Below are positions 7,880 to 14,796 of a stretch of 16,275 nucleotides of DNA, piece after piece. This stretch comes from an uncultured Lachnospiraceae bacterium (GTDB lineage: Bacteria > Bacillota > Clostridia > Lachnospirales > Lachnospiraceae). Within the stretch, counting starts at the first letter, position 1; each line of letters starts with the position of its first letter. A model generated the notes under the pieces. The model was not told the origin of the DNA. It worked only from the letters and a program-made list of their open reading frames with translations, and did no database searches. The DNA lies in contig CANTGP010000017.1 of the NCBI GenBank assembly GCA_947653315.1, forward strand, positions 1-16,275, given 5' to 3'. The position numbers and the translations under genes are program-made.

Positions 7880-8812
7880 ATGAAAACAAGGATAACGGAA
7901 TTGCTGGGAATCGAGTATCCGGTGATACAGGGCGGTATGGCGTGGGTGGCGGAATACCACCTTGCCGCAGCGGTATCGGAGGCGGGCGGTTTGGGCTTAA
8001 TCGGCGCGGCGAGTGCGCCGCCGGAGATTGTCAGGGAGCAGATCCGGGAGGCGAAGAAGCTGACGGATAAACCCGTGGGCGTGAATATCATGCTGCTGAA
8101 TCCCAATGCGGAAGAAGTGGCGAAGATTGTCGTGGAAGAAGGCGTGAAGGTAGTGACGACCGGCGCGGGAAATCCGGGCAAATTCATAGGTATGTGGAAG
8201 GATGCCGGCGTAAAAGTCATTCCGGTGGTTGCCAGCGTGGCGATGGCAAAGATGATGGAACGGGCCGGTGCGGATGCGGTCGTGGCGGAAGGCGCGGAAG
8301 CAGGCGGGCATATCGGTTCCATCACGACGATGGCTTTGGTGCCGCAGGTCGTGGATGCGGTGCGGATTCCGGTGGTGGCGGCAGGCGGCATTGCCGACGG
8401 CAGGGGTTTTGCGGCAGCCATGATGCTCGGTGCGGAGGCGGTACAGATGGGAACCGTATTCGTAACGGCAAAGGAGTCCATTGTACATAGCAATTATAAA
8501 CAGAAGGTAATCGCCGCGAAAGACATCGATTCCGAAGTGACGGGAAGGAGTACCGGGCATCCGGTACGCTGCATCCGTAATAAGATGACAAGGGAATATC
8601 TGAAATTGGAGCAGCAGGGCGCTTCTTTTGAAGAATTGGAACACCTGACCCTTGGAACGCTAAGGAAAGCAGTGATGGACGGGGATGTTGTGGATGGCAC
8701 CGTTATGGCAGGGCAGATTGCCGGTTTGGTGAAAGAGGAAAAAAGCTGCGGGGAGATTATCCGGGGAACCGTGGCGCAGGCGGAACAGTTACTTGGGAAA
8801 ACCTGGGAATGA
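7880..8812 (+). CDS. fabK: Enoyl-[acyl-carrier-protein] reductase II (FabK)
   Basis: A 310-residue FMN-dependent TIM-barrel enzyme that reduces trans-2-enoyl-ACP with NAD(P)H, the last step of each elongation round. Motifs along the barrel: VIQGGMAW (15-22), GVNIML (67-72), TTGAGNPGKF (93-102), AEGAEAGGHIG (136-146, with H144 matching the catalytic histidine of Streptococcus pneumoniae FabK), AAGGIADGRG (167-176) and MGTVFVTAKES (190-200). The length is normal. The start codon follows the acpP stop by one base, so the two are probably translationally coupled. A terminator-like hairpin lies 22 bases after the stop. A related but distinct flavoprotein occurs downstream at 12429; this copy has the classic FabK pattern and is the likely enoyl reductase. 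Confidence 0.95.
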   Translation: MKTRITELLGIEYPVIQGGMAWVAEYHLAAAVSEAGGLGLIGAASAPPEIVREQIREAKKLTDKPVGVNIMLLNPNAEEVAKIVVEEGVKVVTTGAGNPGKFIGMWKDAGVKVIPVVASVAMAKMMERAGADAVVAEGAEAGGHIGSITTMALVPQVVDAVRIPVVAAGGIADGRGFAAAMMLGAEAVQMGTVFVTAKESIVHSNYKQKVIAAKDIDSEVTGRSTGHPVRCIRNKMTREYLKLEQQGASFEELEHLTLGTLRKAVMDGDVVDGTVMAGQIAGLVKEEKSCGEIIRGTVAQAEQLLGKTWE

Positions 8813-8834
8813 GTACGCGTACCACGGATAAACA

Positions 8835-8865
8835 GGAGGTCTGTAAATGGGCAGACCTCCCTTTT
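8835..8865 (+). terminator. Terminator-like hairpin after fabK
   Basis: Perfect nine-base stem GGAGGTCTG (8835-8843) and CAGACCTCC (8852-8860), with an eight-base loop, followed by CTTTT. The stem is strong but the T-run is short, so termination may be partial. It lies 22 bases after the fabK stop and before a second FabT-like operator, fitting an end to the acpP-fabK unit. The left arm contains an AGGAGG ribosome-binding motif, so a regulatory role is also possible. Confidence 0.6.
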
Positions 8866-8873
8866 ACAAAAAC

Positions 8874-8896
8874 AATATTTTGAATATCAAAATATT
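8874..8896. promoter_or_regulatory. FabT-box-like palindrome before fabD
   Basis: A perfect 23-base palindrome with arms AATATTTTGA and TCAAAATATT around ATA, containing TTTGA-N3-TCAAA at 8879-8891. The core is the same pattern as the operator before acpP, but the arms are longer. It lies 70 bases before fabD in an AT-rich gap. The matching promoter is unclear: TTGAAT (8880-8885) inside the palindrome and TTGTAA (8901-8906) just after it are both candidate -35 elements, each with a poor -10. Confidence 0.65.
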
Positions 8897-8965
8897 TGGT
8901 TTGTAAAGAATTTATTTGAACGGTAAATAATTTTACGGTAAAGAAAGAGAAGGGAAGGGATTCGT

Positions 8966-9889
8966 ATGGGTAAGACGGCATTTATTTTTCCCGGTCAGGG
9001 AGCACAGTATGTGGGAATGGGGAAGGATTACTATGAGCAGATTCCGGTGAGCAGGGAAATGTTTGATTTGGCAGGCGAGGCGTCGGGACTGGACGTGGCG
9101 GCGCTTTGCTTTGAGGAAAACGATAAGCTCCATATTACGGAATATACCCAGATTGCCATGCTTGCCATGGAAGTGGCGGTATTAAAGGCGATTGGGGAAA
9201 GGGGCGTGAAGCCGGACGTAACGGCCGGTTTAAGCCTGGGCGAATACGGCGCATTGGCTGCGGCAGGCGTGATGGACGTTAAGGATGTCTTCCGTGTGGT
9301 AAGGAAGCGGGGAATTTACATGCAGGAAGCCGTTCCTACGGGCGGCGCCATGACGGCGGTGATGGGACTGGATGCTTCGGAAATCGAAAAAGTGTGCGAA
9401 GAAACGGAAGGTACCGTCAGTATCGCGAACTATAACTGTCCGGGACAGATTGTAATAACCGGTGAAGCGCAGGCGGTTGCAAAGGCGGCAGAAACGCTGG
9501 CTGCGGCGGGGGCGAAGCGCTGCGTACCGCTGAAGGTCAGCGGCCCGTTCCATTCCGATTTGTTAAAAGGCGCGGGGGAAAAGCTGGGAGAGGTGCTGCG
9601 TGACGTGGAAATCCATGAAATCGGGGTTCCTTATCTGGCAAACGTAACGGCGGATTATGTGACGGACAAGGGACAGGTAAAAGAACTTTTGACCAGGCAG
9701 GTGGCTTCTCCCGTGAGATGGCAGCAGAGCGTGGAACGGATGATTGCGGACGGTGTGGACACCTTTGTGGAAATCGGACCCGGTAAGACTCTTTCCGGTT
9801 TTATGCGTAAGATTAACCGGGATGTGACAACGCTTAATATAGAAAAGGTGGAAGATTTGGAGAAACTTTCACAGTGGAAAGGAGTTTGA
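8966..9889 (+). CDS. fabD: Malonyl-CoA:ACP transacylase (FabD)
   Basis: A 307-residue alpha/beta-hydrolase-like enzyme that moves malonyl from CoA to ACP, supplying the extender for FabF and FabH. Diagnostic residues are visible: FPGQGAQ (8-14), the nucleophile S90 in [11 protein letters not shown]115 in [10 protein letters not shown] (substrate carboxylate), H196 in GPFHSDLL (catalytic base) and [11 protein letters not shown] near the C-terminus. Length is normal. The ATG at 8966 is preceded by a GAGAAGGGAAGGG stretch. It is separated from fabK by 153 bases holding a hairpin and a FabT-like palindrome, and runs into fabG after two bases, so it is likely the first gene of a second transcription unit. 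Confidence 0.96.
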   Translation: MGKTAFIFPGQGAQYVGMGKDYYEQIPVSREMFDLAGEASGLDVAALCFEENDKLHITEYTQIAMLAMEVAVLKAIGERGVKPDVTAGLSLGEYGALAAAGVMDVKDVFRVVRKRGIYMQEAVPTGGAMTAVMGLDASEIEKVCEETEGTVSIANYNCPGQIVITGEAQAVAKAAETLAAAGAKRCVPLKVSGPFHSDLLKGAGEKLGEVLRDVEIHEIGVPYLANVTADYVTDKGQVKELLTRQVASPVRWQQSVERMIADGVDTFVEIGPGKTLSGFMRKINRDVTTLNIEKVEDLEKLSQWKGV

Positions 9890-9891
9890 TT

Positions 9892-10632
9892 ATGCTGGAA
9901 GGAAAGGTGGCTTTAGTAACCGGGGCGAGCAGGGGGATTGGGCGGGAAATTGCGCTGACCCTTGCCGGATACGGGGCGGACGTTATCGTAAATTATAACG
10001 GCTCCGCGGAAAAAGCGGCGGCCGTGGCGGCGCAGATCGAAGCCATGGGAAGAAAAGCCGCGGCGGTGCAGTGTTCGGTGGCGGACTACGAAGCCTGCGG
10101 GAAAATGATTACGGATATGCTCGCCATGTTCGGGCACATTGACATCCTGGTTAATAACGCGGGAATAACGAAAGATAACCTGATGATAAAAATGTCGGAG
10201 GAAGATTTTGACGCGGTGCTTGCCACGAATCTAAAGGGCACTTTTAATACGATAAAGCATATGTACCGTGCCTTCTTAAAACAGAGGGCGGGCAGGATTA
10301 TCAACCTTTCCTCGCTATCCGGCGTGTTGGGCAATGCGGGACAGGCGAATTACGCGGCCTCCAAGGCAGGCGTTATCGGGCTGACCAAAAGCATGGCAAG
10401 GGAGCTTGCCAGCCGGAATATTACGGTGAATGCCGTTGCGCCCGGTTATGTCGATACGGATATGACCCAGGCAATGGGAGATGCCGCAAAAGAGGCGGTG
10501 ATATCCCAAATACCGTTAAAGCGTGTGGGACAGCCGAAGGATATCGCGGAAGCGGTGGCATTTCTTGCCAGCGACAAGGCTTCCTATATAACGGGACAGG
10601 TAATTTCCGTGGACGGCGGAATGGCAATTTAG
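9892..10632 (+). CDS. fabG: 3-oxoacyl-[acyl-carrier-protein] reductase (FabG)
   Basis: A 246-residue short-chain dehydrogenase that reduces 3-ketoacyl-ACP to 3-hydroxyacyl-ACP with NADPH. It has the Rossmann loop TGASRGIG (10-17), NNAGIT (88-93) and the catalytic set S141, Y154 and K158 in [19 protein letters not shown]. The end, VDGGMAI, is characteristic of FabG. The start at 9892 gives the standard [11 protein letters not shown] beginning and has AAAGGAG eight bases upstream; an in-frame upstream ATG at 9874 lies within fabD and is not needed. Other short-chain dehydrogenases look similar, but placement between fabD and fabF makes FabG firm. Confidence 0.96.
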   Translation: MLEGKVALVTGASRGIGREIALTLAGYGADVIVNYNGSAEKAAAVAAQIEAMGRKAAAVQCSVADYEACGKMITDMLAMFGHIDILVNNAGITKDNLMIKMSEEDFDAVLATNLKGTFNTIKHMYRAFLKQRAGRIINLSSLSGVLGNAGQANYAASKAGVIGLTKSMARELASRNITVNAVAPGYVDTDMTQAMGDAAKEAVISQIPLKRVGQPKDIAEAVAFLASDKASYITGQVISVDGGMAI

Positions 10633-10672
10633 GGCGTGTTCAGGGTACGCTTTGGGACAACGGAACGGTTGG

Positions 10673-10705
10673 CAGGTTTGTGTCCGTGCGGCATCCGCAA
10701 ACCTG
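10673..10705. repeat. Hairpin in the fabG-fabF gap
   Basis: CAGGTTTG (10673-10680) pairs exactly with CAAACCTG (10698-10705), and an inner CGG (10689-10691) can pair with CCG (10695-10697) across a CAT loop, leaving an eight-base bulge. It lies within the 107-base gap between fabG and fabF, the longest gap inside the fabD-fabH run. No T-run follows, so it is not an ordinary terminator; it may stabilise or process mRNA. Confidence 0.45.
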
Positions 10706-10739
10706 ACGCACAGGAAGCCGCGCAGAAATGAGGAAAAGT

Positions 10740-11975
10740 ATGGGAAAGAGAGTGGTAGTAACCGGAATGGGGGCCATTACCCCCATCGGCTTGAACGTAG
10801 GGGAATTTTGGGCAGGCGTAAAGGAAGGAAAGATCGGTTTTGACACCATTACAAAGTTTGACGCTTCCGGGTATAAGTGTAAGATTGCGGCGGAGGTCAA
10901 AGGCTTTGAAGGAAAAAATTATATGGATTTCAAGGCGGCAAAGAGGATGGAGCTGTTTAGCCAGTATGCCGTTGCCGCAACGAAAGAGGCATTGGAGGAT
11001 GCGGGACTGGATATGGAAAAAGAAGATCCGTACCGCGTGGGTGTGTCCGTGGGGTCCGGCATCGGCTCCCTGCAGGCAATGGAAAGGGAACACGCAAAGC
11101 TGCTGGAAAAAGGACCTTCCCGCATCAATCCGCTGATGGTTCCTTTGATGATCTGCAATATGGCGGCAGGAAACGTTTCGATTCAGTTCGGGTTAAAGGG
11201 TAAGAACATTAACGTGGTAACGGCATGTGCCACGGGAACCAATTCCATCGGGGAAGCATTCCGCTCCATCCAGTACGGGGAAGCGGACGTCATGGTGGCG
11301 GGCGGTACGGAAAGCAGTATCACGCCCATTGGAATCGCCGGGTTTACCGCATTGACGGCCCTGACTTCATCGGAGGACAAATACAGGTGTTCCATTCCTT
11401 TCGATAAAGAGCGGAGCGGGTTTGTCATGGGGGAAGGTTCCGCCATTGTGGTATTGGAGGAGCTGGAACATGCGAAGAAAAGGGGAGCGGAGATTTATGC
11501 GGAAGTAGCGGGTTACGGCTGTACGGCGGATGCATTCCACATCACTTCCCCGGCGGAAGACGGGGAAGGCGCGGCAAAGGCGATGGAATTTGCCATGGCG
11601 GATGCGGGAGTGAAGCCGGAGGAGATTACTTATATCAATGCCCACGGTACGAGTACGCATCATAACGATTTATTTGAAACGAGGGCAATTAAAAAAGCGT
11701 TCGGGGAACATGCGAAGGACATCCGCATCAATTCCACGAAATCCATGGTAGGGCATTTGCTGGGGGCAGCAGGGGCAGTGGAGTTCGTTACCTGCGTTAA
11801 GGAACTGGAAGAAGGCTATATCCACCGGACAGTGGGGTATCAGGTGCCGGATGAGGAATGCGATTTGGATTACTGTAAGGAAGCGGTGAAAGGGGAATTC
11901 CGGTATGCGCTTTCCAATTCCCTCGGATTCGGCGGACACAACGCAACGATTCTGATAAAGAAATATGAGGAGTAA
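10740..11975 (+). CDS. fabF: 3-oxoacyl-[acyl-carrier-protein] synthase II (FabF)
   Basis: A 411-residue condensing enzyme that joins malonyl-ACP to acyl-ACP, driving chain elongation. The thiolase fold and the Cys-His-His set are seen: C163 in VVTACATGTNSIG, H302 in NAHGTSTHHND and H339 in KSMVGHLLGAAGA, with the supporting lysine K334. The C-terminal SLGFGGHNA is standard. I chose ATG 10740 because GAGG sits at a good distance and MGKRVVVTGMG matches the family start; an in-frame ATG at 10728 has a more distant ribosome binding site. In organisms such as Clostridium acetobutylicum accB follows fabF; here fabZ follows after three bases. Confidence 0.96.
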   Translation: MGKRVVVTGMGAITPIGLNVGEFWAGVKEGKIGFDTITKFDASGYKCKIAAEVKGFEGKNYMDFKAAKRMELFSQYAVAATKEALEDAGLDMEKEDPYRVGVSVGSGIGSLQAMEREHAKLLEKGPSRINPLMVPLMICNMAAGNVSIQFGLKGKNINVVTACATGTNSIGEAFRSIQYGEADVMVAGGTESSITPIGIAGFTALTALTSSEDKYRCSIPFDKERSGFVMGEGSAIVVLEELEHAKKRGAEIYAEVAGYGCTADAFHITSPAEDGEGAAKAMEFAMADAGVKPEEITYINAHGTSTHHNDLFETRAIKKAFGEHAKDIRINSTKSMVGHLLGAAGAVEFVTCVKELEEGYIHRTVGYQVPDEECDLDYCKEAVKGEFRYALSNSLGFGGHNATILIKKYEE

Positions 11976-11978
11976 ACT

Positions 11979-12407
11979 ATGGCGGTATTGACGACAAAGG
12001 AAATCATGGAAATCATTCCCCACAGGCAGCCGTTTCTGCTGGTGGATACCATCGAAGAACTGGAACCGGGCGTGAAAGCGGTGGGGAAAAAGTGCGTGTC
12101 TTATAACGAGCCTTATTTTGCCGGACATTTTCCGGGGGAACCGGTGATGCCGGGCGTACTGATTGTGGAAGCCTTGGCGCAGGTAGGGGCGGTGGCAATT
12201 TTGAGCCAGCCGGATTTTAAAGGAAAGACCGCTTATTTCGGAGCAATTAATTCCGCAAAATTCAAGCAGAAGGTAGTGCCGGGGGACGTGCTGACCCTGG
12301 AAACGGAAATCATTAAGACAAAAGGTCCCATAGGGGTAGGCAGTGCGAAGGCTTATGTGGACGGTAAGCTGGCGGTACAGGCAGAGCTGACTTTTGCGGT
12401 AGGCTGA
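11979..12407 (+). CDS. fabZ: 3-hydroxyacyl-[acyl-carrier-protein] dehydratase (FabZ)
   Basis: A 142-residue hot-dog-fold dehydratase that removes water from 3-hydroxyacyl-ACP to give the enoyl-ACP used by FabK. The N-terminal [12 protein letters not shown] (12-23) and the catalytic pair H50 in [11 protein letters not shown] and E64 in LIVEALAQ are clear. It lacks the sequence and length features of the isomerising FabA. Start follows fabF by three bases with a GAGGAG site. No fabA, fabB, or second fabZ-like gene is in this window, so any route to unsaturated fatty acids is not apparent here. Confidence 0.95.
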   Translation: MAVLTTKEIMEIIPHRQPFLLVDTIEELEPGVKAVGKKCVSYNEPYFAGHFPGEPVMPGVLIVEALAQVGAVAILSQPDFKGKTAYFGAINSAKFKQKVVPGDVLTLETEIIKTKGPIGVGSAKAYVDGKLAVQAELTFAVG

Positions 12408-12428
12408 AAGGGACAGGCGGCGGAAAAT

Positions 12429-13547
12429 ATGGGCGGTAGTTTATTAAGACCTTTACAAATAGGGGGGAAAACGGCGCCGGTGCCGGTGATACAGGGCGGC
12501 ATGGGCGTGGGCGTAAGCCTGTCGGGACTTGCGGGCGCGGTAGCGGGATGCGGGGGAATCGGCATAATTTCCACGGCACAGATCGGATACCGTGATCCGG
12601 GATTCGATGCGGATCCCATAGGCTGCAATCTCCGTGCCATCGGGGAAGAACTGGGAAAGGCGAGGGAGATTGCGGAAAAAGCGGCGGGAGAAATTTCCGA
12701 ATCCGGCAGCAGGGGCATTCCGGGTCTGATTGGCGTGAATATTATGGTGGCGACCAGGCAATATGAGGATTATGTGAGAGCGGCGGTAGAAGCGGGGGCG
12801 GACCTGATTATTTCCGGCGCCGGTCTGCCCATGACGCTGCCGGAGCTTGTCGGCAATGCGGGGACGAAGCTGGCGCCTATTGTTTCCAGCCTGAAATCCG
12901 TGCAGGTGATTATGAAATATTGGATGAAAAAATATGACAGACTGCCGGACCTGGTGGTCATTGAGGGACCTTTGGCGGGCGGGCATCTTGGCTTTACGCC
13001 GGATGAGCTTGCGGATATTGACGGCCTGCACTACGGGGAGGAAATCGGACGGATAATCAGTCATGTGAAAGAATGCGGGGAACGGAAGGGAAAGGACATT
13101 CCCGTGGCGGTTGCGGGAGGCATCTATACGAGGGAAGACGCGGAGAAGTGTTTTGCCCTTGGGGCATCCGGCGTGCAGATGGCGACCCGGTTTGTAACGA
13201 CCTATGAGTGCGATGCCGCGGACGCTTATAAGCAGACATACATTGATGCAAAAAAAGAAGACATTATCATCGTGAAAAGTCCGGTAGGGATGCCGGGCAG
13301 GGCGATTTCCAATGAATTTATGGAACGTGCGGCAAAAGGGCGGATTCCCCACGGCAGGTGCCATGGCTGTATTGTGACCTGCAAGCCTGCGGAAACGCCT
13401 TACTGTATTACGGATGCCCTGGTAAACGCAGTGAAGGGGGACGTGGAACATGGACTGTTGTTCTGCGGCGCAAATGCGTACCGCGCGAAACGGTTGGAGC
13501 ATGTGGCGGATATCATGAGGGAATTTATGCCGGATGAAAACGGATAA
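12429..13547 (+). CDS. FabK-like/nitronate monooxygenase family flavoprotein with C-terminal cysteine cluster
   Basis: A 372-residue predicted FMN-binding TIM-barrel protein of the nitronate monooxygenase (2-nitropropane dioxygenase)/FabK superfamily. Shared motifs are VIQGGMGVGVS (20-30), GVNIMV (102-107), ISGAG (128-132), GPLAGGHLG (180-188, H186 aligned with the FabK catalytic histidine) and AVAGGIYTREDA (227-238). Compared with the FabK at 7880 it has an insert near residues 50-97 and a different C-terminal region, with cysteines at 311, 314, 318 and 326 (C-x2-C-x3-C-x7-C) plus C346, which could bind metal or an Fe-S cluster. It lies between fabZ and fabH, 21 bases after fabZ, with a weak ribosome binding site. 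Candidate roles are nitroalkane detoxification or a flavin step on acyl-ACP; neither is shown. Confidence 0.85.
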   Translation: MGGSLLRPLQIGGKTAPVPVIQGGMGVGVSLSGLAGAVAGCGGIGIISTAQIGYRDPGFDADPIGCNLRAIGEELGKAREIAEKAAGEISESGSRGIPGLIGVNIMVATRQYEDYVRAAVEAGADLIISGAGLPMTLPELVGNAGTKLAPIVSSLKSVQVIMKYWMKKYDRLPDLVVIEGPLAGGHLGFTPDELADIDGLHYGEEIGRIISHVKECGERKGKDIPVAVAGGIYTREDAEKCFALGASGVQMATRFVTTYECDAADAYKQTYIDAKKEDIIIVKSPVGMPGRAISNEFMERAAKGRIPHGRCHGCIVTCKPAETPYCITDALVNAVKGDVEHGLLFCGANAYRAKRLEHVADIMREFMPDENG

Positions 13548-13586
13548 AACCAAAGGAAAATGGAAAGAGGAGCAGGGGTATTGGAT

Positions 13587-14603
13587 ATGACGACGAGAAT
13601 AATCGGGACAGGAAGCAGTCTTCCCAAACAGACCGTGACAAATGATGATTTGTCAAAAATCATGGATACTTCGGACGAATGGATTTCCAGCCGCACCGGA
13701 ATCCGGGAAAGGCATTTGGCAAAGGAGGAAACAACGGCTTCCCTGTCGGTGGAGGCTGCCGGGAAAGCGCTCCAAAATGCCGGAATCCGGGCGGAGGAAG
13801 TGGATTTGCTCATTGTGGCGACGATTACGGGGGATTATGTAACGCCTTCCACGGCATGTGAGGTACAGGCAGGGCTTGGCGCTTCCCGTGCGGTGGCATT
13901 TGATATCAATGCGGCATGTTCGGGATTTATGTTTGCGCTGCATACTGCCCACGCATACCTGCAGACGGGAATTTACCGGACGGCTTTGGTGGTCGGGGCG
14001 GAAACGCTGTCCAAAATCATGGATTGGAGTGACCGGAGTACCTGCGTGCTGTTCGGCGACGGGGCAGGGGCGGCGGTGGTGCGTGCCTTTGGGGAAGACG
14101 GTACGGAAAAGGAAGGTATGGGAAAAGGCGGCAGTGAGAAAGGCTGCGGCGGTTTGCTGGCATTTGAACAGGGCTCGGACGGCTTTAGGGGAAAGGTACT
14201 TGCCTGTGAGGGCAGGAAAAATCATAATCCCCTGGTGCAGAACCCTTTGGTTCCTTCTTATGTGGGCATGGACGGGCAGGAAGTATATAAATTCGCGGTC
14301 AGTACGGTACCGGCTTCCATTCTGCGTGTGCTGGACAGGGCGGGCGTCGATGCGGGGGAGATTAAATACTTCGTACTCCATCAGGCGAATATCCGTATTA
14401 TCCAGTCGGTGGCAAAAAGGCTGAAAGCGGATGTGGGAAAATTCCCGTTAAGCCTGGACCATTGCGGGAATGTGTCGGCGGCCAGCGTGCCCATTCTGTT
14501 GGATGAAATGAACCAAAAGGGTATGCTTGAAAAGGGGGACAAAATCGTTATGTCGGGATTCGGCGGCGGTCTGACCTGGGCGAGTGCGGTAATCGAGTGG
14601 TAA
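13587..14603 (+). CDS. fabH: 3-oxoacyl-[acyl-carrier-protein] synthase III (FabH)
   Basis: The initiating condensing enzyme: it joins an acyl-CoA primer (acetyl- or branched-CoA) to malonyl-ACP. The 338 residues show the Cys-His-Asn triad: C111 in FDINAACSGF, H265 in LHQANIRIIQ and N295 in DHCGNVSAAS. FGDGAGAAV (156-164) and SGFGGGLTWAS near the end are also standard. It is slightly long because of a Gly/Lys/Glu-rich insert at about 169-187. I chose ATG 13587 because MTTRIIGTGSSLP aligns with the family start and AGGGG lies seven bases upstream; an in-frame ATG at 13560 would add nine residues and its AAAGGA is too close. It is last in the cluster, unlike many Firmicutes where fabH comes first, and strong palindromes follow. 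Confidence 0.95.
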   Translation: MTTRIIGTGSSLPKQTVTNDDLSKIMDTSDEWISSRTGIRERHLAKEETTASLSVEAAGKALQNAGIRAEEVDLLIVATITGDYVTPSTACEVQAGLGASRAVAFDINAACSGFMFALHTAHAYLQTGIYRTALVVGAETLSKIMDWSDRSTCVLFGDGAGAAVVRAFGEDGTEKEGMGKGGSEKGCGGLLAFEQGSDGFRGKVLACEGRKNHNPLVQNPLVPSYVGMDGQEVYKFAVSTVPASILRVLDRAGVDAGEIKYFVLHQANIRIIQSVAKRLKADVGKFPLSLDHCGNVSAASVPILLDEMNQKGMLEKGDKIVMSGFGGGLTWASAVIEW

Positions 14604-14613
14604 AAATAATCGG

Positions 14614-14664
14614 CGGTGCGGAATCAGCCGCACCGAGTAGGGGAAAAACTTTTTCCCCTACTCG
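14614..14664. terminator. Overlapping palindromes after fabH, probable terminator
   Basis: Two inverted repeats share two bases. The first, CGGTGCGG/CCGCACCG (14614-14635), is an eight-base GC-rich stem with a six-base loop. The second, 14634-14664, is a perfect 31-base palindrome with 15-base arms, CGAGTAGGGGAAAAA and TTTTTCCCCTACTCG, around one C. The T-run sits inside the second palindrome, 15 bases after the first stem. It starts 10 bases after fabH and probably ends the fatty-acid transcript; the symmetry would suit termination from either direction, though the next gene is also on the + strand. Confidence 0.7.
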
Positions 14665-14749
14665 ATTGCATACGGGCACCAAAAGGAAGATGCCGGCGGT
14701 GCATGGGGTACCGGCAGGAGAAAATTTTCCTGTTTTCCGTGTGGGTTTG

Positions 14750-14758
14750 TGGTATACT
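14750..14758 (+). promoter_or_regulatory. Extended -10 promoter before the TRIC-family gene
   Basis: TGGTATACT combines a TATACT -10 (14753-14758) with the TG of an extended -10 motif; no good -35 is visible at normal spacing. It lies after the fabH terminator and 38 bases before the start codon at 14797, so the TRIC-family gene probably has its own promoter. Confidence 0.5.
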
Positions 14759-14796
14759 GTCCGTGAAGGAAAACGGGATAGGAGGATGGTTTTTGC

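Noticed and set aside
8920..8942. Direct repeat ACGGTAAA, two copies 15 bases apart, before fabD
   Set aside because: The repeats are only eight bases long in AT-rich DNA and match no regulator pattern I know; chance is the simplest explanation.
12453..13553. Long open frame of 366 codons on the - strand
   Set aside because: It lies antisense to the clear flavoprotein gene, has no recognisable family motifs, a His/Arg-rich composition typical of reverse-frame translation, and no supporting ribosome binding site.
13858..14424. 188-codon + strand frame inside fabH
   Set aside because: It is the alternate frame of fabH, rich in Arg, Trp and Cys, with no domain; FabH in the other frame has a full catalytic triad.
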